A stretch of DNA of 47,295 nt, from contig NZ_NHRY01000063.1 in NCBI RefSeq assembly GCF_002937115.1, forward strand, positions 1 through 47,295, in the 5' to 3' direction. The stretch comes from Rhodopila globiformis (GTDB lineage Bacteria; Pseudomonadota; Alphaproteobacteria; Acetobacterales; Acetobacteraceae). Position 1 is the first letter of the stretch; the number at the start of each line of letters is the position of its first letter. Of this stretch, positions 7,201 to 15,292 are shown in pieces. The translations under genes and the position numbers were made by a program. Below the pieces are notes generated by a model that made no database searches, was not told the DNA's origin, and worked only from the letters and a program-made list of their open reading frames with translations.

Positions 7201-8160
7201 ATGCAGGAGCCGCCGTTGGACCAAATGACCCGGGCGCTGGACCCGGCCAAATTCCAGAATCCCCTCGTCACTGCCAAGGGCGAGACCCGCGCCACCGTCG
7301 CCCTGACCACGCTGGAGACACTGTGGTTCAACACTGGCACGCTGTGCAACCTGACCTGCCGCAACTGCTACATCGAATCCTCGCCACGCAACGACCGGCT
7401 GGACTGGCTGACCGTCACCGACGTCGTCCGCTACCTGGACGAAATCGCCCGCGACTCCCTGCCGACCCGCCTGATCGGCTTCACCGGCGGCGAGCCGTTC
7501 ATCAATCCTGATATCATCGCAATGCTCGAGGCCGTGCTGTCGCGCGGGTTCGACACCCTGGTGCTAACCAACGCGATGAAGCCGCTGCGCAAGCTGCGCG
7601 CGCCGCTGCTGGCGCTGCGGGACCGCTACGGCGACCGCCTGACCCTGCGCGTGTCGCTGGACCACTACGACCCGGCGATCCACGAGCAGGAGCGTGGACG
7701 GCGAAGCTGGCTGCCGGCCCTGGACGGGCTGCTCTGGCTGGCCCGCAACGGCTTCCGGCTGGACGTCGCCGGCCGCCGCTACACCGGCGAAACCGAACGG
7801 TCCCTGCGCGACGGCTTCGCCCGGCTGTTTGCGGAGCACGGCATACCGGTCGATGCCCATGATCCGGTCCGGCTGATGCTGTTCCCCGAGATGGAACCGG
7901 ACCGCGACGTGCCGGAGATCACCACCGCCTGCTGGGGCATCCTGCACAAGTCGCCCGAGGACGTGATGTGCGCCAGTGCTCGCATGGTGGTGAAGCGCAA
8001 GGCCGCCGCCGCGCCCGTGGTACTGGCCTGCACCCTGCTGGCCTACGACCCTCGCTTCGAAATGGGCCGGACCCTGGCGGAAGCGTCCCGGCCGGTTTCG
8101 CTCAACCATCCGTTCTGCGCCTCGTTCTGCGTGCTCGGCGGCGCGTCCTGCAGCCGCTGA
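7201..8160 (+). CDS. radical SAM protein with Cys-rich C-terminus
   Basis: A 319-residue radical SAM enzyme. CNLTCRNCY supplies the CX3CX2C ligands (Cys49, 53, 56) of the SAM-binding 4Fe-4S cluster, followed by GFTGGEPF (the GGE motif) and a TIM-barrel pattern with LRVSLDHYD. The C-terminal third carries six more Cys (about 244, 257, 277, 306, 310, 317) spaced as for an auxiliary cluster, as in SPASM/Twitch enzymes that modify peptides or small molecules, but the spacing is not a recognised SPASM pattern. The substrate is unknown. The start is uncertain (ATG 7201 or 7225); neither has a clear ribosome site. The last 118 bases overlap the convergent SGNH gene. Confidence 0.85.
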   Translation: MQEPPLDQMTRALDPAKFQNPLVTAKGETRATVALTTLETLWFNTGTLCNLTCRNCYIESSPRNDRLDWLTVTDVVRYLDEIARDSLPTRLIGFTGGEPFINPDIIAMLEAVLSRGFDTLVLTNAMKPLRKLRAPLLALRDRYGDRLTLRVSLDHYDPAIHEQERGRRSWLPALDGLLWLARNGFRLDVAGRRYTGETERSLRDGFARLFAEHGIPVDAHDPVRLMLFPEMEPDRDVPEITTACWGILHKSPEDVMCASARMVVKRKAAAAPVVLACTLLAYDPRFEMGRTLAEASRPVSLNHPFCASFCVLGGASCSR

Positions 8161-9119
8161 GCCAGACTCGCGCTGAAGCGCCGGGCGCCGCCCGGGTTGA
8201 GGTGGCAGAACTGGTCGCCGAAGAACCGGTCCGGCCAGTGCGGCATGACAGTGCCCACCACGTGGAACAGCGGATAACGGCGTTCGTAGCCGGCCAGGTA
8301 GGCGGTGAACTGGTCCAGCATGGCCGGACGCACCTGCCGCCACGTTGCCTCGTTGACCGGCATGGCGATGAACCACGCCGGAATCGCGTGTGCCGCCAGC
8401 AGCGCCAGCAGCCGGTCGAAATACAGGTCCAGGATGGGCAAGGGCCGGAACGCCGGCATGGATCCCTCGACGGCGACGACATCCGATCCGGCCGCGGTGC
8501 CGAAATAGTACTGGCCGCGGGCGGCCAAGGCGTCCCGCAGCCGCGCCCGGTTGCCCGGCCAGCGCAGGATGCCGCCGCCGTGGATCAGGCTGGCGGCGTA
8601 GTATGACGGGAAGCGCATCCGGTACAGCGTGTCGCGCAGGATCGACGGCAGCCCGTCGGCATGCCGCGCCTCATACACCGACAGGTCGCCGATACGGCGC
8701 GAGGCGTCCCGCAAGGCGGCGACATCCGAGCCCGATATGAAGCCGAAGCGGACACTGCGGTCCCAAAACAGGTCCGGGCTGGTGAAGTGGCCCGGGTCGA
8801 ACGAGATGATGACCAGCCTCGGCGATGACGGGCAGGCCAGCGCGCGGGCCAGCGCGGCATAGGCCTCGATCGGCATGCCGCCGCCGACGGCCAGGTTGGT
8901 GGCGCGCATCGGCAACAGGGCGGGCAGGATATCGGCGGCGGCGCGGGAGTCGCCCAGGACGATGGCATCGCCCAGGTCGCATTGCTCCAGCATCACCTGC
9001 TTGGCGCGCCAGGACGGATACTCGGGTTCCATGAAGGCCATCGGCGCCGCGGCGACCCAGGCCCAAACCAGGGCGAAACTGACGGCCGCCGACAGGGCAA
9101 GGAGCCGCAGGTACGCCAT
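8043..9119 (-). CDS. SGNH/DltD-like membrane-anchored protein
   Basis: A 358-residue protein with one N-terminal membrane anchor (MAYLRLLALSAAVSFALVWAW) and a periplasmic SGNH-type domain: IVLGDSRAAAD gives the nucleophile-block GDS, NLAVGGGMP the second block, and DQFCHLNPGGA the Asp-x-x-His pair. This arrangement is that of DltD and AlgJ/AlgX-type partners of MBOAT acyltransferases, which receive or transfer an acyl group onto an envelope polymer. Its ATG overlaps the stop of the MBOAT gene by one base (TGATG), implying translational coupling. The C-terminal tail of about 40 residues is encoded antisense to the end of the radical SAM gene. The acyl group and acceptor are unknown. Confidence 0.8.
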   Translation of the reverse strand: MAYLRLLALSAAVSFALVWAWVAAAPMAFMEPEYPSWRAKQVMLEQCDLGDAIVLGDSRAAADILPALLPMRATNLAVGGGMPIEAYAALARALACPSSPRLVIISFDPGHFTSPDLFWDRSVRFGFISGSDVAALRDASRRIGDLSVYEARHADGLPSILRDTLYRMRFPSYYAASLIHGGGILRWPGNRARLRDALAARGQYYFGTAAGSDVVAVEGSMPAFRPLPILDLYFDRLLALLAAHAIPAWFIAMPVNEATWRQVRPAMLDQFTAYLAGYERRYPLFHVVGTVMPHWPDRFFGDQFCHLNPGGARRFSASLAQRLQDAPPSTQNEAQNGWLSETGRDASARVRPISKRGS

Positions 9120-10531
9120 CAGAAGCGGAAATATAGAAATTCGCCGGTACCGCCGGCAAGGAGCAGGCCGAACGTGGCGCCGCACCCCATCGCCACCGCC
9201 CAGACCGGTGTTGGCCGCCAGGCCAGGCGCGCCGGCGCCGGACCCTGCATCACCTGGCGTGTCGTCGGCGCCGCCCAGACGATGGCGTAGAGACCGGCCA
9301 GCCAGGCGATGTCCAGCACGGCGCGCGGATCGTCGAACGTGATCGCGACTCCATGCCACCCGGCCATGCCCGCCAGCAGCGCCCCGGCGCTGGACACGTC
9401 GCCGGCGCGGAATACGACGGAGGCGACAAGCACGCACAGGTAGGTCAGCGCGATCGCGGCGATCCGCGGCAGGGCGGGCAGCCGATGCAGCCGCCAGAGG
9501 TGATTGACCAGCAGGAACACCGCGTGCAGCAGGCCGAACAGCAGGAACGTCCAGGCGGCGCCGTGCCACAGCGAGATCGCGGTCATGGTCATCAGCACCG
9601 GCCCCGCGATCATGGCGGCAAAGCCGGTGACCGTCGTCTGCGCCGCGTTGCCGATCGGCAGGCCGTGCGCGCGGCGCCAGCGCAGCACGGCCAGGGTCAG
9701 CGGCGTATGCACATGCGTCATCAGGAATCGGGTCAGCGACATGTGCCAGCGCTGCCAGTAGTCGATGACCGAGGCCGCGCGGTACGGCTGGTCGAAATTG
9801 TCGGGAAATCGCAGCCCGAACATCCAGGCCAGGCCGATGGCCATGTCGGTATAGCCCGAGAAGTCGAAATAGAGCTGCAGCGAGTAGGAACACGCCGCCT
9901 GCCAAGCCGGAAAGAAGGTCAGCCCCGACGGGTCCGCGAAGCCGCTGGCCACCACGCCGGCCAGGGGATCGGCCAGGGCTGTCTTCTTCAGCAGCCCGAT
10001 GACGAAGAAGCCGAAGCCGACGGCAAGCTGGTCGCTGCCGAGGCGCCAGTCCCGGTCTCGCGACAGCTGCGGCAGCATATCGGCCGGGTTCAGGATCGGG
10101 CCGGCGGTCAGGGCGGGGAAGAACGCGGCGAACAGCGCATAGTCCCGCGCCCGGGGCGGCGCGATGTCGCCGGATGCGTGGTACAGCAGGCCGCCGATCT
10201 GGGTGAAGGTGAAGAAGCTCAGGCCGAGCGGCGGGACCGGGTCAGGCCCCAGGTACTTGAACCAGGCCAGCACCGCCAGGTTCGCCGTCACGCCCCATCC
10301 GGCCCACGACGCGGCGCGCGGCGACCCATGCATCCGCCGCAGCAACCAATAGTTGCCGACAACCGACAGCAGCAGTGGCAGGCAGGCTGGCTGGCCCACG
10401 CCGTAGAAGAGCACCGACAGGGCGATCAGGCAGGCCTTGGCCCATGCCTCGCCCCGCCTGGCGCAAACAGCGAAGGCACACAGCGCCAGCGGCAGGAAAC
10501 CCAGCAGGAACGGGAAGCCGCTGAACGCCAC
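9119..10531 (-). CDS. MBOAT family membrane O-acyltransferase (DltB/AlgI-like)
   Basis: A 470-residue polytopic inner-membrane protein with about ten hydrophobic segments. It carries the MBOAT signatures YFDFSGYTDMAIGLA, WHMSLTRFL and SLWHGAAWTFLLFGLLHA, the last with the conserved catalytic His. Such proteins pass an acyl group across the membrane to an extracytoplasmic acceptor, as DltB and AlgI do. It starts five bases after the carrier-protein stop and is coupled to the SGNH gene downstream, making a three-gene module in the order carrier, MBOAT, SGNH. After the WH motif the sequence reads THVHTPL instead of the DYLYIPLGG common in AlgI, so it is a divergent branch. Confidence 0.92.
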   Translation of the reverse strand: MAFSGFPFLLGFLPLALCAFAVCARRGEAWAKACLIALSVLFYGVGQPACLPLLLSVVGNYWLLRRMHGSPRAASWAGWGVTANLAVLAWFKYLGPDPVPPLGLSFFTFTQIGGLLYHASGDIAPPRARDYALFAAFFPALTAGPILNPADMLPQLSRDRDWRLGSDQLAVGFGFFVIGLLKKTALADPLAGVVASGFADPSGLTFFPAWQAACSYSLQLYFDFSGYTDMAIGLAWMFGLRFPDNFDQPYRAASVIDYWQRWHMSLTRFLMTHVHTPLTLAVLRWRRAHGLPIGNAAQTTVTGFAAMIAGPVLMTMTAISLWHGAAWTFLLFGLLHAVFLLVNHLWRLHRLPALPRIAAIALTYLCVLVASVVFRAGDVSSAGALLAGMAGWHGVAITFDDPRAVLDIAWLAGLYAIVWAAPTTRQVMQGPAPARLAWRPTPVWAVAMGCGATFGLLLAGGTGEFLYFRF

Positions 10532-10536
10532 CGTCT

Positions 10537-10785
10537 TCAGGCCGCGGCGAGGACCTGCTTGGACACGGCCGCCAGCAACAGGTCACCGACGGTTGCCAGC
10601 CGATCGAACTCGGTCAGGTTGAACTGGACGTCGAAATGGCATTCCGCCTCGTCCACGATCCGCATGAGATCCATGTCGTCCCAGCCGGGCAGGTCCGCAA
10701 ACTGCGTGTCCGCCGTGATCGCAAGGCTGCCGTCGCACAGCATGTGGCGGATGATCGACGCAATGGCGGACAGGGATGGGCGCAC
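10537..10785 (-). CDS. acyl-carrier-like protein lacking the phosphopantetheine Ser
   Basis: An 82-residue four-helix carrier protein resembling ACP/DltC. The start is GTG at 10785, preceded by AAGGAG at ideal spacing. The helix II motif, normally D-S-L or D-S-M, reads GWDDMDLMRIVDEAE: Asp37 (codon GAC) stands where Ser should carry 4'-phosphopantetheine. The rest of the fold (acidic helix II, hydrophobic pattern and a TVGDLL helix IV start) is well kept, so it is not obviously a decayed gene. It heads the carrier-MBOAT-SGNH operon. It may serve as a non-loading partner of the MBOAT protein, or the operon may use another carrier. Confidence 0.78.
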   Translation of the reverse strand: MRPSLSAIASIIRHMLCDGSLAITADTQFADLPGWDDMDLMRIVDEAECHFDVQFNLTEFDRLATVGDLLLAAVSKQVLAAA

Positions 10786-10864
10786 GGAAAGCTCCTTCGG
10801 CAGCAGGCTTCAGCGCCGAGGGGTTTATGCCCCAAATCTTACCGAAAGGTTAACGCCGGCGGCG

Positions 10865-11458
10865 TCAGGCGTGGCCGGCCGTGTCCGACAGCAGCAACGG
10901 GTCGATGCGCAGTTTGGCCAGGGCGCGGCGCCACTTGGTGTCGTGGTCGTTGTCGAACAGCAGGAGTTCGTCGGGCGTGACCGACAGCCAGGCATTCTGC
11001 TGCAGTTCCTGGTCGAGCTGGCCCGGCCCCCAGCCGGCATAGCCCAGCGCCAGGATGCACTCCCTGGGCCCGCCGCCCTCGGCGATGACTTTCAGCACGT
11101 CCAGGCTGGCGGTCAGCGCCGTGCTATCGTCGACCTTCAGGCTGCCCTCGCCGGTCCAGTCGCTGGTATGCAGGACGAAGCCACGCGCGTTCTCGACCGG
11201 GCCGCCGGCGCACAACTTGATCTCCCGCACCGGCGGGACAGGCGCGACCTGCAATTGCTTCAGCAGATCGTCGAAGGTCGGCTTGACGATCGGGCGGTTC
11301 AGCACCAGGCCCATCGCGCCTTCCGGGGTATGGGCGCAGACGTAGATCACGCTCTGCTGGAAGCGCGGGTCAGCCATGGAGGGCATGGCGATCAGCACCT
11401 GGCCGGTCAGGAACCCCTCCGGCGTAGCGGTATCGTGTTTCGGGTTGGAGCTAGCCAT
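10865..11458 (-). CDS. YqgE/AlgH family protein
   Basis: A protein of about 197 residues with the family signatures FLTGQVLIAMPSMADPRF, SVIYVCAH, GAMGLVLNRP, CAGGPV and LGYAGWGPGQLD. AlgH/YqgE proteins are widespread, cytoplasmic and of unresolved biochemical role; in pseudomonads the name comes from a link to alginate. The start is ambiguous: GTG at 11476 or ATG at 11458. The latter was taken because the former is directly abutted by its purine-rich stretch. It is on the same strand as the carrier-MBOAT-SGNH operon, 79 bases upstream of the carrier gene, so readthrough is possible. It is divergent from the DUF35-like gene. Confidence 0.9.
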   Translation of the reverse strand: MASSNPKHDTATPEGFLTGQVLIAMPSMADPRFQQSVIYVCAHTPEGAMGLVLNRPIVKPTFDDLLKQLQVAPVPPVREIKLCAGGPVENARGFVLHTSDWTGEGSLKVDDSTALTASLDVLKVIAEGGGPRECILALGYAGWGPGQLDQELQQNAWLSVTPDELLLFDNDHDTKWRRALAKLRIDPLLLSDTAGHA

Positions 11459-11577
11459 CGCCTCAATTTGGGCCACTCCCCTGCCCGGTGCAAGCGGTTC
11501 GGTGGCGAATGGCGTCGGTTTGTATGCCGGTCCAGCCGTTGCTGGGATCGCACCAGAAACGCTGTAGGAAAATTGCC

Positions 11578-11964
11578 ATGCCGAACGCCGATGAGTCGCC
11601 GCTGGCGACCTATATCGCGCACCTGAAGCGCGGCGAGCTTGGCTACCAGTTCAGTCCTTCAACCAATCAGGTCGTGTTCTACCCGCGCCTGATCGCGCCG
11701 AAGACCGGCGCCAGGGAGCTGGAATGGCGGGTCAGCAAGGGCCTGGGGACGGTGCATGCCACCACCGTCGTGCACCCGCGGCAGGGCGACCCGTACAACG
11801 TCTGCCTGGTGGACATCGACGAAGGCTTCCGCCTGATGAGCCGGGTCGAGGACATCCCGCCGGCCGCGGTGAAAATCGGCATGCGGGTGAAGTTCCGGGT
11901 CCATGCGCTCGAGGGCGACGAAGATCCCTATCCCGTGTTCACACCGGTGGAGGGCGCGCGATGA
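11578..11964 (+). CDS. DUF35-type OB-fold protein without zinc-ribbon cysteines
   Basis: A 128-residue protein of the DUF35/ChsH2-type family: an N-terminal helix and ribbon region followed by an OB fold (GLGTVHATTVVHP, PYNVCLVDIDEGFRLMSR, VGMRVKFRV-like strand). Family members usually have four Cys in the ribbon. Here the corresponding stretch, YQFSPSTNQVVFYPRLIAP, has none. The ATG at 11578 follows TAGGAAA; longer in-frame extensions lack family similarity. Its stop overlaps the start of the thiolase-like gene (ATGA), and such pairs form a complex (as ChsH2 with Ltp2) acting on acyl-CoA. Probably accessory subunit to that partner. Confidence 0.85.
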   Translation: MPNADESPLATYIAHLKRGELGYQFSPSTNQVVFYPRLIAPKTGARELEWRVSKGLGTVHATTVVHPRQGDPYNVCLVDIDEGFRLMSRVEDIPPAAVKIGMRVKFRVHALEGDEDPYPVFTPVEGAR

Positions 11965-13113
11965 GCGTCACCCGCGGCAGCGTCGCCATCGTGGGCGCCG
12001 CCGAATCCGACCTGGACGCGGTCGCGGCCGGCATGAGCCCGATCGACCTGATGGCGCAAGGCGTCGATCGCGCGCTGCGCGACGCCGGGCTGGGCCTCAG
12101 GAATGTGGACGCGCTGTTCTGCGCGACGACGCAGGCGCGGACGTCCGCGCTGTCGCTGGCGGAGTATCTCGGGCTGCCGGACGCCTACACCGACAGCACC
12201 ATCGTCGGCGGCTCGTCGTTCGAGGTGCATGTGGCGCATGCCCATGCGGCGCTCGAGGCCGGGTTGTGCTCGGTCGCCGTCGTCGCCTATGGCAGCACGC
12301 AGCGCACGGTGGGGCGGCGGGCGGCGAGCGCCCGGGAGTTCAACCCGTACGAAACCCCGTTCCGGCCGTTCCTGCCGGCCAGCGCCTATGCCCTGGCGGC
12401 GAGCCGCCACATGCACGAATACGGCACGACGCGGGAGCAGATGGCGGAGGTCGCCGTCGCAGCGCGGGCGTGGGCGCTGCTGAATCCCGCGGCGTGGGAG
12501 AAGCAGCCGCTGACCATCGCCGACGTGCTGAACGCCCGGCCGATCAGCGATCCGTTCACGGTGCGGGATTGCTGCCTGGTGACCGACGGCGGCGGGGCGA
12601 TCGTGCTGGCGCGGGCGGACCTGGCGGAGCATCTCAGGCACGCGCCGGTGTATGTGCTGGGGAGCGGGCAGTCGATCACGCATGCCTCGATCAGTTCGAT
12701 GCCGTCGCTGACGCGGACCGGTGCCGTCGAGTCGGGTGCATGGGCCTGCCAGGCGGCCGGGGGTGAAGCCGTCGGAGATCGACGTGCTGGCGCTGTATGA
12801 CGCGTTCACCATCAACACGATCCTGTTCCTGGAGGACCTGGGCTTCTGCCCCAAGGGCGAGGGCGGCCGGTTTGTCGAGGGCGGTCGCATCGGCCCGACG
12901 GGGGAACTGGCGGTGAACACCAACGGCGGCGGCCTGTCGTATTGCCATCCCGGGATGTATGGGCTGTTCCTGCTGATCGAGGCCGTGCGGCAATTGCGGC
13001 GTCAGTGCAACGAGCGCCAGGTGCCGCGCGCGGACCTGGCGCTGGTGCATGGCAATGGCGGCGTGCTGTCGGCGCAGGCGACGACGATCCTGGGCGGTCC
13101 GGCGACGGTCTGA
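11961..13113 (+). pseudogene. thiolase-like (SCP2/Ltp2-type) protein, frameshifted
   Basis: The 5' frame from ATG 11961 gives about 265 residues of a lipid-transfer-protein thiolase; the 3' part, with VKPSEIDVLALYDAFTINT and NTNGGGLSYCHPG, continues in another frame to 13113. Removing one G from the run GGGGG at 12759-12763 restores a single protein of about 383 residues. At the position of the catalytic Cys of true thiolases there is VGGSSFEVHVAHA, and the Tyr of ALYDAFT is kept, features of Ltp2-type retro-aldolases that pair with DUF35 proteins. The frameshift could be real, a sequencing error in a homopolymer, or programmed slippage. Confidence 0.85.
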
Positions 13114-13394
13114 TGGCGTTTCGTTGCGATATAGTATTGTATATTTCCGCATCTCCGGGCGCGGTGTCGTAACGGTAATGTATCAGTATTCGCCTGTCCG
13201 GCGGCATGGATTTCGGCAGTTGCAAGAGTCGGCGCTTGACGTCCGGTCCGGCGCCTTGCCATGTTGTTTTCGTCTGTTTGCGCGCTCAGGGGTGCTGAGA
13301 GGGGCGGCTTGACGCACGCAGAGAGACGGAACCGCCCGCCTCGCCACCGGCACGTCCCGCGACGATGCAGGCACCATGTCGGGAGGATCCAATC
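13114..13394. other. intergenic gap with an AT-rich patch
   Basis: No gene was found. Bases 13125-13190 contain the AT-rich string GATATAGTATTGTATATTTC, unusual for this GC-rich window, and could hold the promoter of the SnoaL-like gene that follows. No reliable -35/-10 pair was identified. Confidence 0.3.
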
Positions 13395-13814
13395 ATGCCG
13401 AACCCTGCCGAGACTTCAGAAAACAAGGCCCTTGTGCAGGCAGGCTTCGACCGGTGGCGCGCCGGCACCGGCAGCCCTTTCGAGTTGCTGGCACCCGACG
13501 CAGACTGGACCATCGTCGGTTCGTCTCCGCTGTCGAAGACCTACAGCCGCGAGGCGTTCCTGCGGGAGGTGATCCATCCATTCAACGCGCGCATGGCGAC
13601 GCCGCTGGTGCCGACCGTTCGCGGCATTTATGGCGATGGCGACATGGTGATCATCCTGTTCGACGCCGCGGCCACGACGAAGGACGGGATGCCGTACCAC
13701 AATACTTACACATGGTATTTCCGCATGAACGACGGGAAGGTGGTCAGCGCCATCGCCTTCTTCGACACGCGCGAGTTCGACGAATTCTGGAATCGCGTGT
13801 CCCCGGCGCCGTGA
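13395..13814 (+). CDS. SnoaL-like / NTF2-like fold protein
   Basis: A 139-residue protein with the cone-shaped alpha+beta pattern of the SnoaL/NTF2 superfamily: an N-terminal helix (VQAGFDRWRAG), ELLAPDADWTIVG, REAFLREVIHPF, VRGIYGDGDMVIILFDAAAT, YTWYFRMNDGKVVSAIAFFDTREFDEFW. Members include ketosteroid-isomerase-like enzymes and many uncharacterised proteins, so no reaction can be assigned. The start at 13395 follows GGGAGGA at good spacing and is preferred to an upstream in-frame ATG. It stands alone between the thiolase-like pseudogene and the M23 peptidase gene. Confidence 0.85.
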   Translation: MPNPAETSENKALVQAGFDRWRAGTGSPFELLAPDADWTIVGSSPLSKTYSREAFLREVIHPFNARMATPLVPTVRGIYGDGDMVIILFDAAATTKDGMPYHNTYTWYFRMNDGKVVSAIAFFDTREFDEFWNRVSPAP

Positions 13815-13917
13815 GGCCCGGCGGCGATACAATTCGCCTGGATGAAGCCGCTGCGGACGATTTGACCTTTGCCATTAACGTGCGCAACATCCCCGGGACA
13901 CGCCCGGGGACAAGTCC

Positions 13918-15114
13918 ATGCGCTTCGTGCTTCCGCTTGCCGTTCTTGCTGTCGTTGCGACAACGGATCCATGCCTGGCGCAGTCGCTGAAACCGGGCGA
14001 GGTCCTCAGTTCGATCGCCGTGCGGACGATCAGCGAACCCAATCCGGTGCCGGGCGCCGATGGCCGGATACATCTCGCCTATGAATTGCTGGTTGTGAAC
14101 CCGAGCAAGGTTTTCGTGACGCTCGACAAGGTCGAGGCCGTGGACGATCATGCACGCAGCCTGTGGTCGCTGCAGGGCGAGAGACTGGCGGGGATGACGA
14201 CGATGTATGCCGGCGCCAGGGACACACTGCCGCCCGGCGGCTCGGCCGCGGTCTTCATGGACGTCAGTTTTGCGCCCGGTGAACCGCGGCCGCCGGCGAT
14301 CGCCGCGCGCATTACCGCCACCCGCCAGGCGGCCGGCCCGGACGGCAAGCCACGGAAGATGCCCGCTGATTCGCCCGTTCCGGCGACGTTCACCTTCACC
14401 GGCGCCGAGACCCGGATTGGACCGGCGGCCGTCGTTGTGGAGCCGCCGTTGCGCGGCGACCGCTGGGTCGCGGTCAACGGATGTTGCGACAGCATCACAT
14501 CGCACCGGGGTGCCATCATGGGCGTGAACGGTGTGCTGCGCGTTCCTGAACGTTTCGCCATTGACTGGGTTCAACTGGACCCGACTGGCCGTGTCTTCAC
14601 GGGCGGCGCGGCCGATCTGTCGCATTATCGTTACTATGGAACACCGGTTCATGCCGTGGCCGATGGCGTGGTCGTCAACCTGTACGACAAGGCCGAGGAG
14701 CAGGTGCCCGGCGCGCCGGTGAAGGGGATCACCCCGGAGAACATTGGCGGCAACATGCTGGTCATCGACATCGGCAAGGGCGCTTTCGCCTTCTATGCGC
14801 ACCTGCAGAAGGGGAGCCTCAAGGTGGGGCTGGGCGACCATGTCACGGCGGGACAGGTCATCGGGCTGCTCGGCAATACCGGCAACTCGACGGCGCCGCA
14901 CCTGCATTTCCACGTGATGGACGGGCCGTCGCCGCTCGATGCGAACGGCCTTCCGTATGTTTTCACCAGGTTCCAGGGGCGCGGCGTCGTGGACGACAGT
15001 GGCGAGGATGACCCGATTGAGAAGGGGCAGCCTGCGCGGATCGATACGGGGAAGTTGAATGGTCCGCATATCGACCAGTTGCCGCTCAACAACCAGGTCG
15101 TTGACTTCAACTGA
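13918..15114 (+). CDS. secreted M23-family peptidase-like protein
   Basis: A 398-residue protein with a signal peptide (MRFVLPLAVLAVVATTDPCLA) and an N-terminal beta-rich domain of about 150 residues, followed by a LytM/M23 domain. The metal-site motifs are a SHRGAI...RFAIDW pair (about residues 198-220) probably giving His and Asp, and FYAHLQKGS and PHLHFHVMD near residues 290-335. GNTGNSTAPHLHFHV is typical of the family. It likely acts on peptidoglycan cross-links or related peptides in the periplasm or outside the cell. It is monocistronic: a terminator hairpin starts at its stop codon. No clear Shine-Dalgarno is seen directly before the ATG. Confidence 0.88.
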   Translation: MRFVLPLAVLAVVATTDPCLAQSLKPGEVLSSIAVRTISEPNPVPGADGRIHLAYELLVVNPSKVFVTLDKVEAVDDHARSLWSLQGERLAGMTTMYAGARDTLPPGGSAAVFMDVSFAPGEPRPPAIAARITATRQAAGPDGKPRKMPADSPVPATFTFTGAETRIGPAAVVVEPPLRGDRWVAVNGCCDSITSHRGAIMGVNGVLRVPERFAIDWVQLDPTGRVFTGGAADLSHYRYYGTPVHAVADGVVVNLYDKAEEQVPGAPVKGITPENIGGNMLVIDIGKGAFAFYAHLQKGSLKVGLGDHVTAGQVIGLLGNTGNSTAPHLHFHVMDGPSPLDANGLPYVFTRFQGRGVVDDSGEDDPIEKGQPARIDTGKLNGPHIDQLPLNNQVVDFN

Positions 15115-15131
15115 TCGGCGTTACCGCCGAT
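15114..15131 (+). terminator. rho-independent-like terminator of the M23 gene
   Basis: ATCGGCG (15114-15120) pairs perfectly with CGCCGAT (15125-15131) around a four-base TTAC loop; the following bases, TTGTTGCC, are T-rich for this genome. The first base is the last base of the stop codon. Confidence 0.6.
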
Positions 15132-15250
15132 TTGTTGCCGTCTTGCTATCGTTGAAGCTGGGTGCGCCGAGCATGACCCGTCGTGGCAAGCTGCGGCAGA
15201 CAGGCGGAATCCGGCCGTGAGCCCCCTTGTCGAAGGCCCATCCTGCAGCC

Positions 15251-15292
15251 ATTCACCGAGCGTCGGGTTATGCGCCCTGACGCTCAGTGAAT
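15251..15292. repeat. 14-bp inverted repeat between convergent genes
   Basis: ATTCACCGAGCGTC (15251-15264) and GACGCTCAGTGAAT (15279-15292) pair at 13 of 14 positions around a 14-base loop. CGGTGAAT at 15302-15309 offers an alternative partner for the first arm. It lies in the 379-bp gap between the convergent M23 and patatin genes and could terminate either. No other feature was seen in this gap. Confidence 0.6.

Noticed and set aside
9353..11626. Long plus-strand frame opposite the MBOAT, carrier and AlgH genes
   Set aside because: It spans three real minus-strand genes and their gaps, and its translation has no recognisable family and a biased composition.
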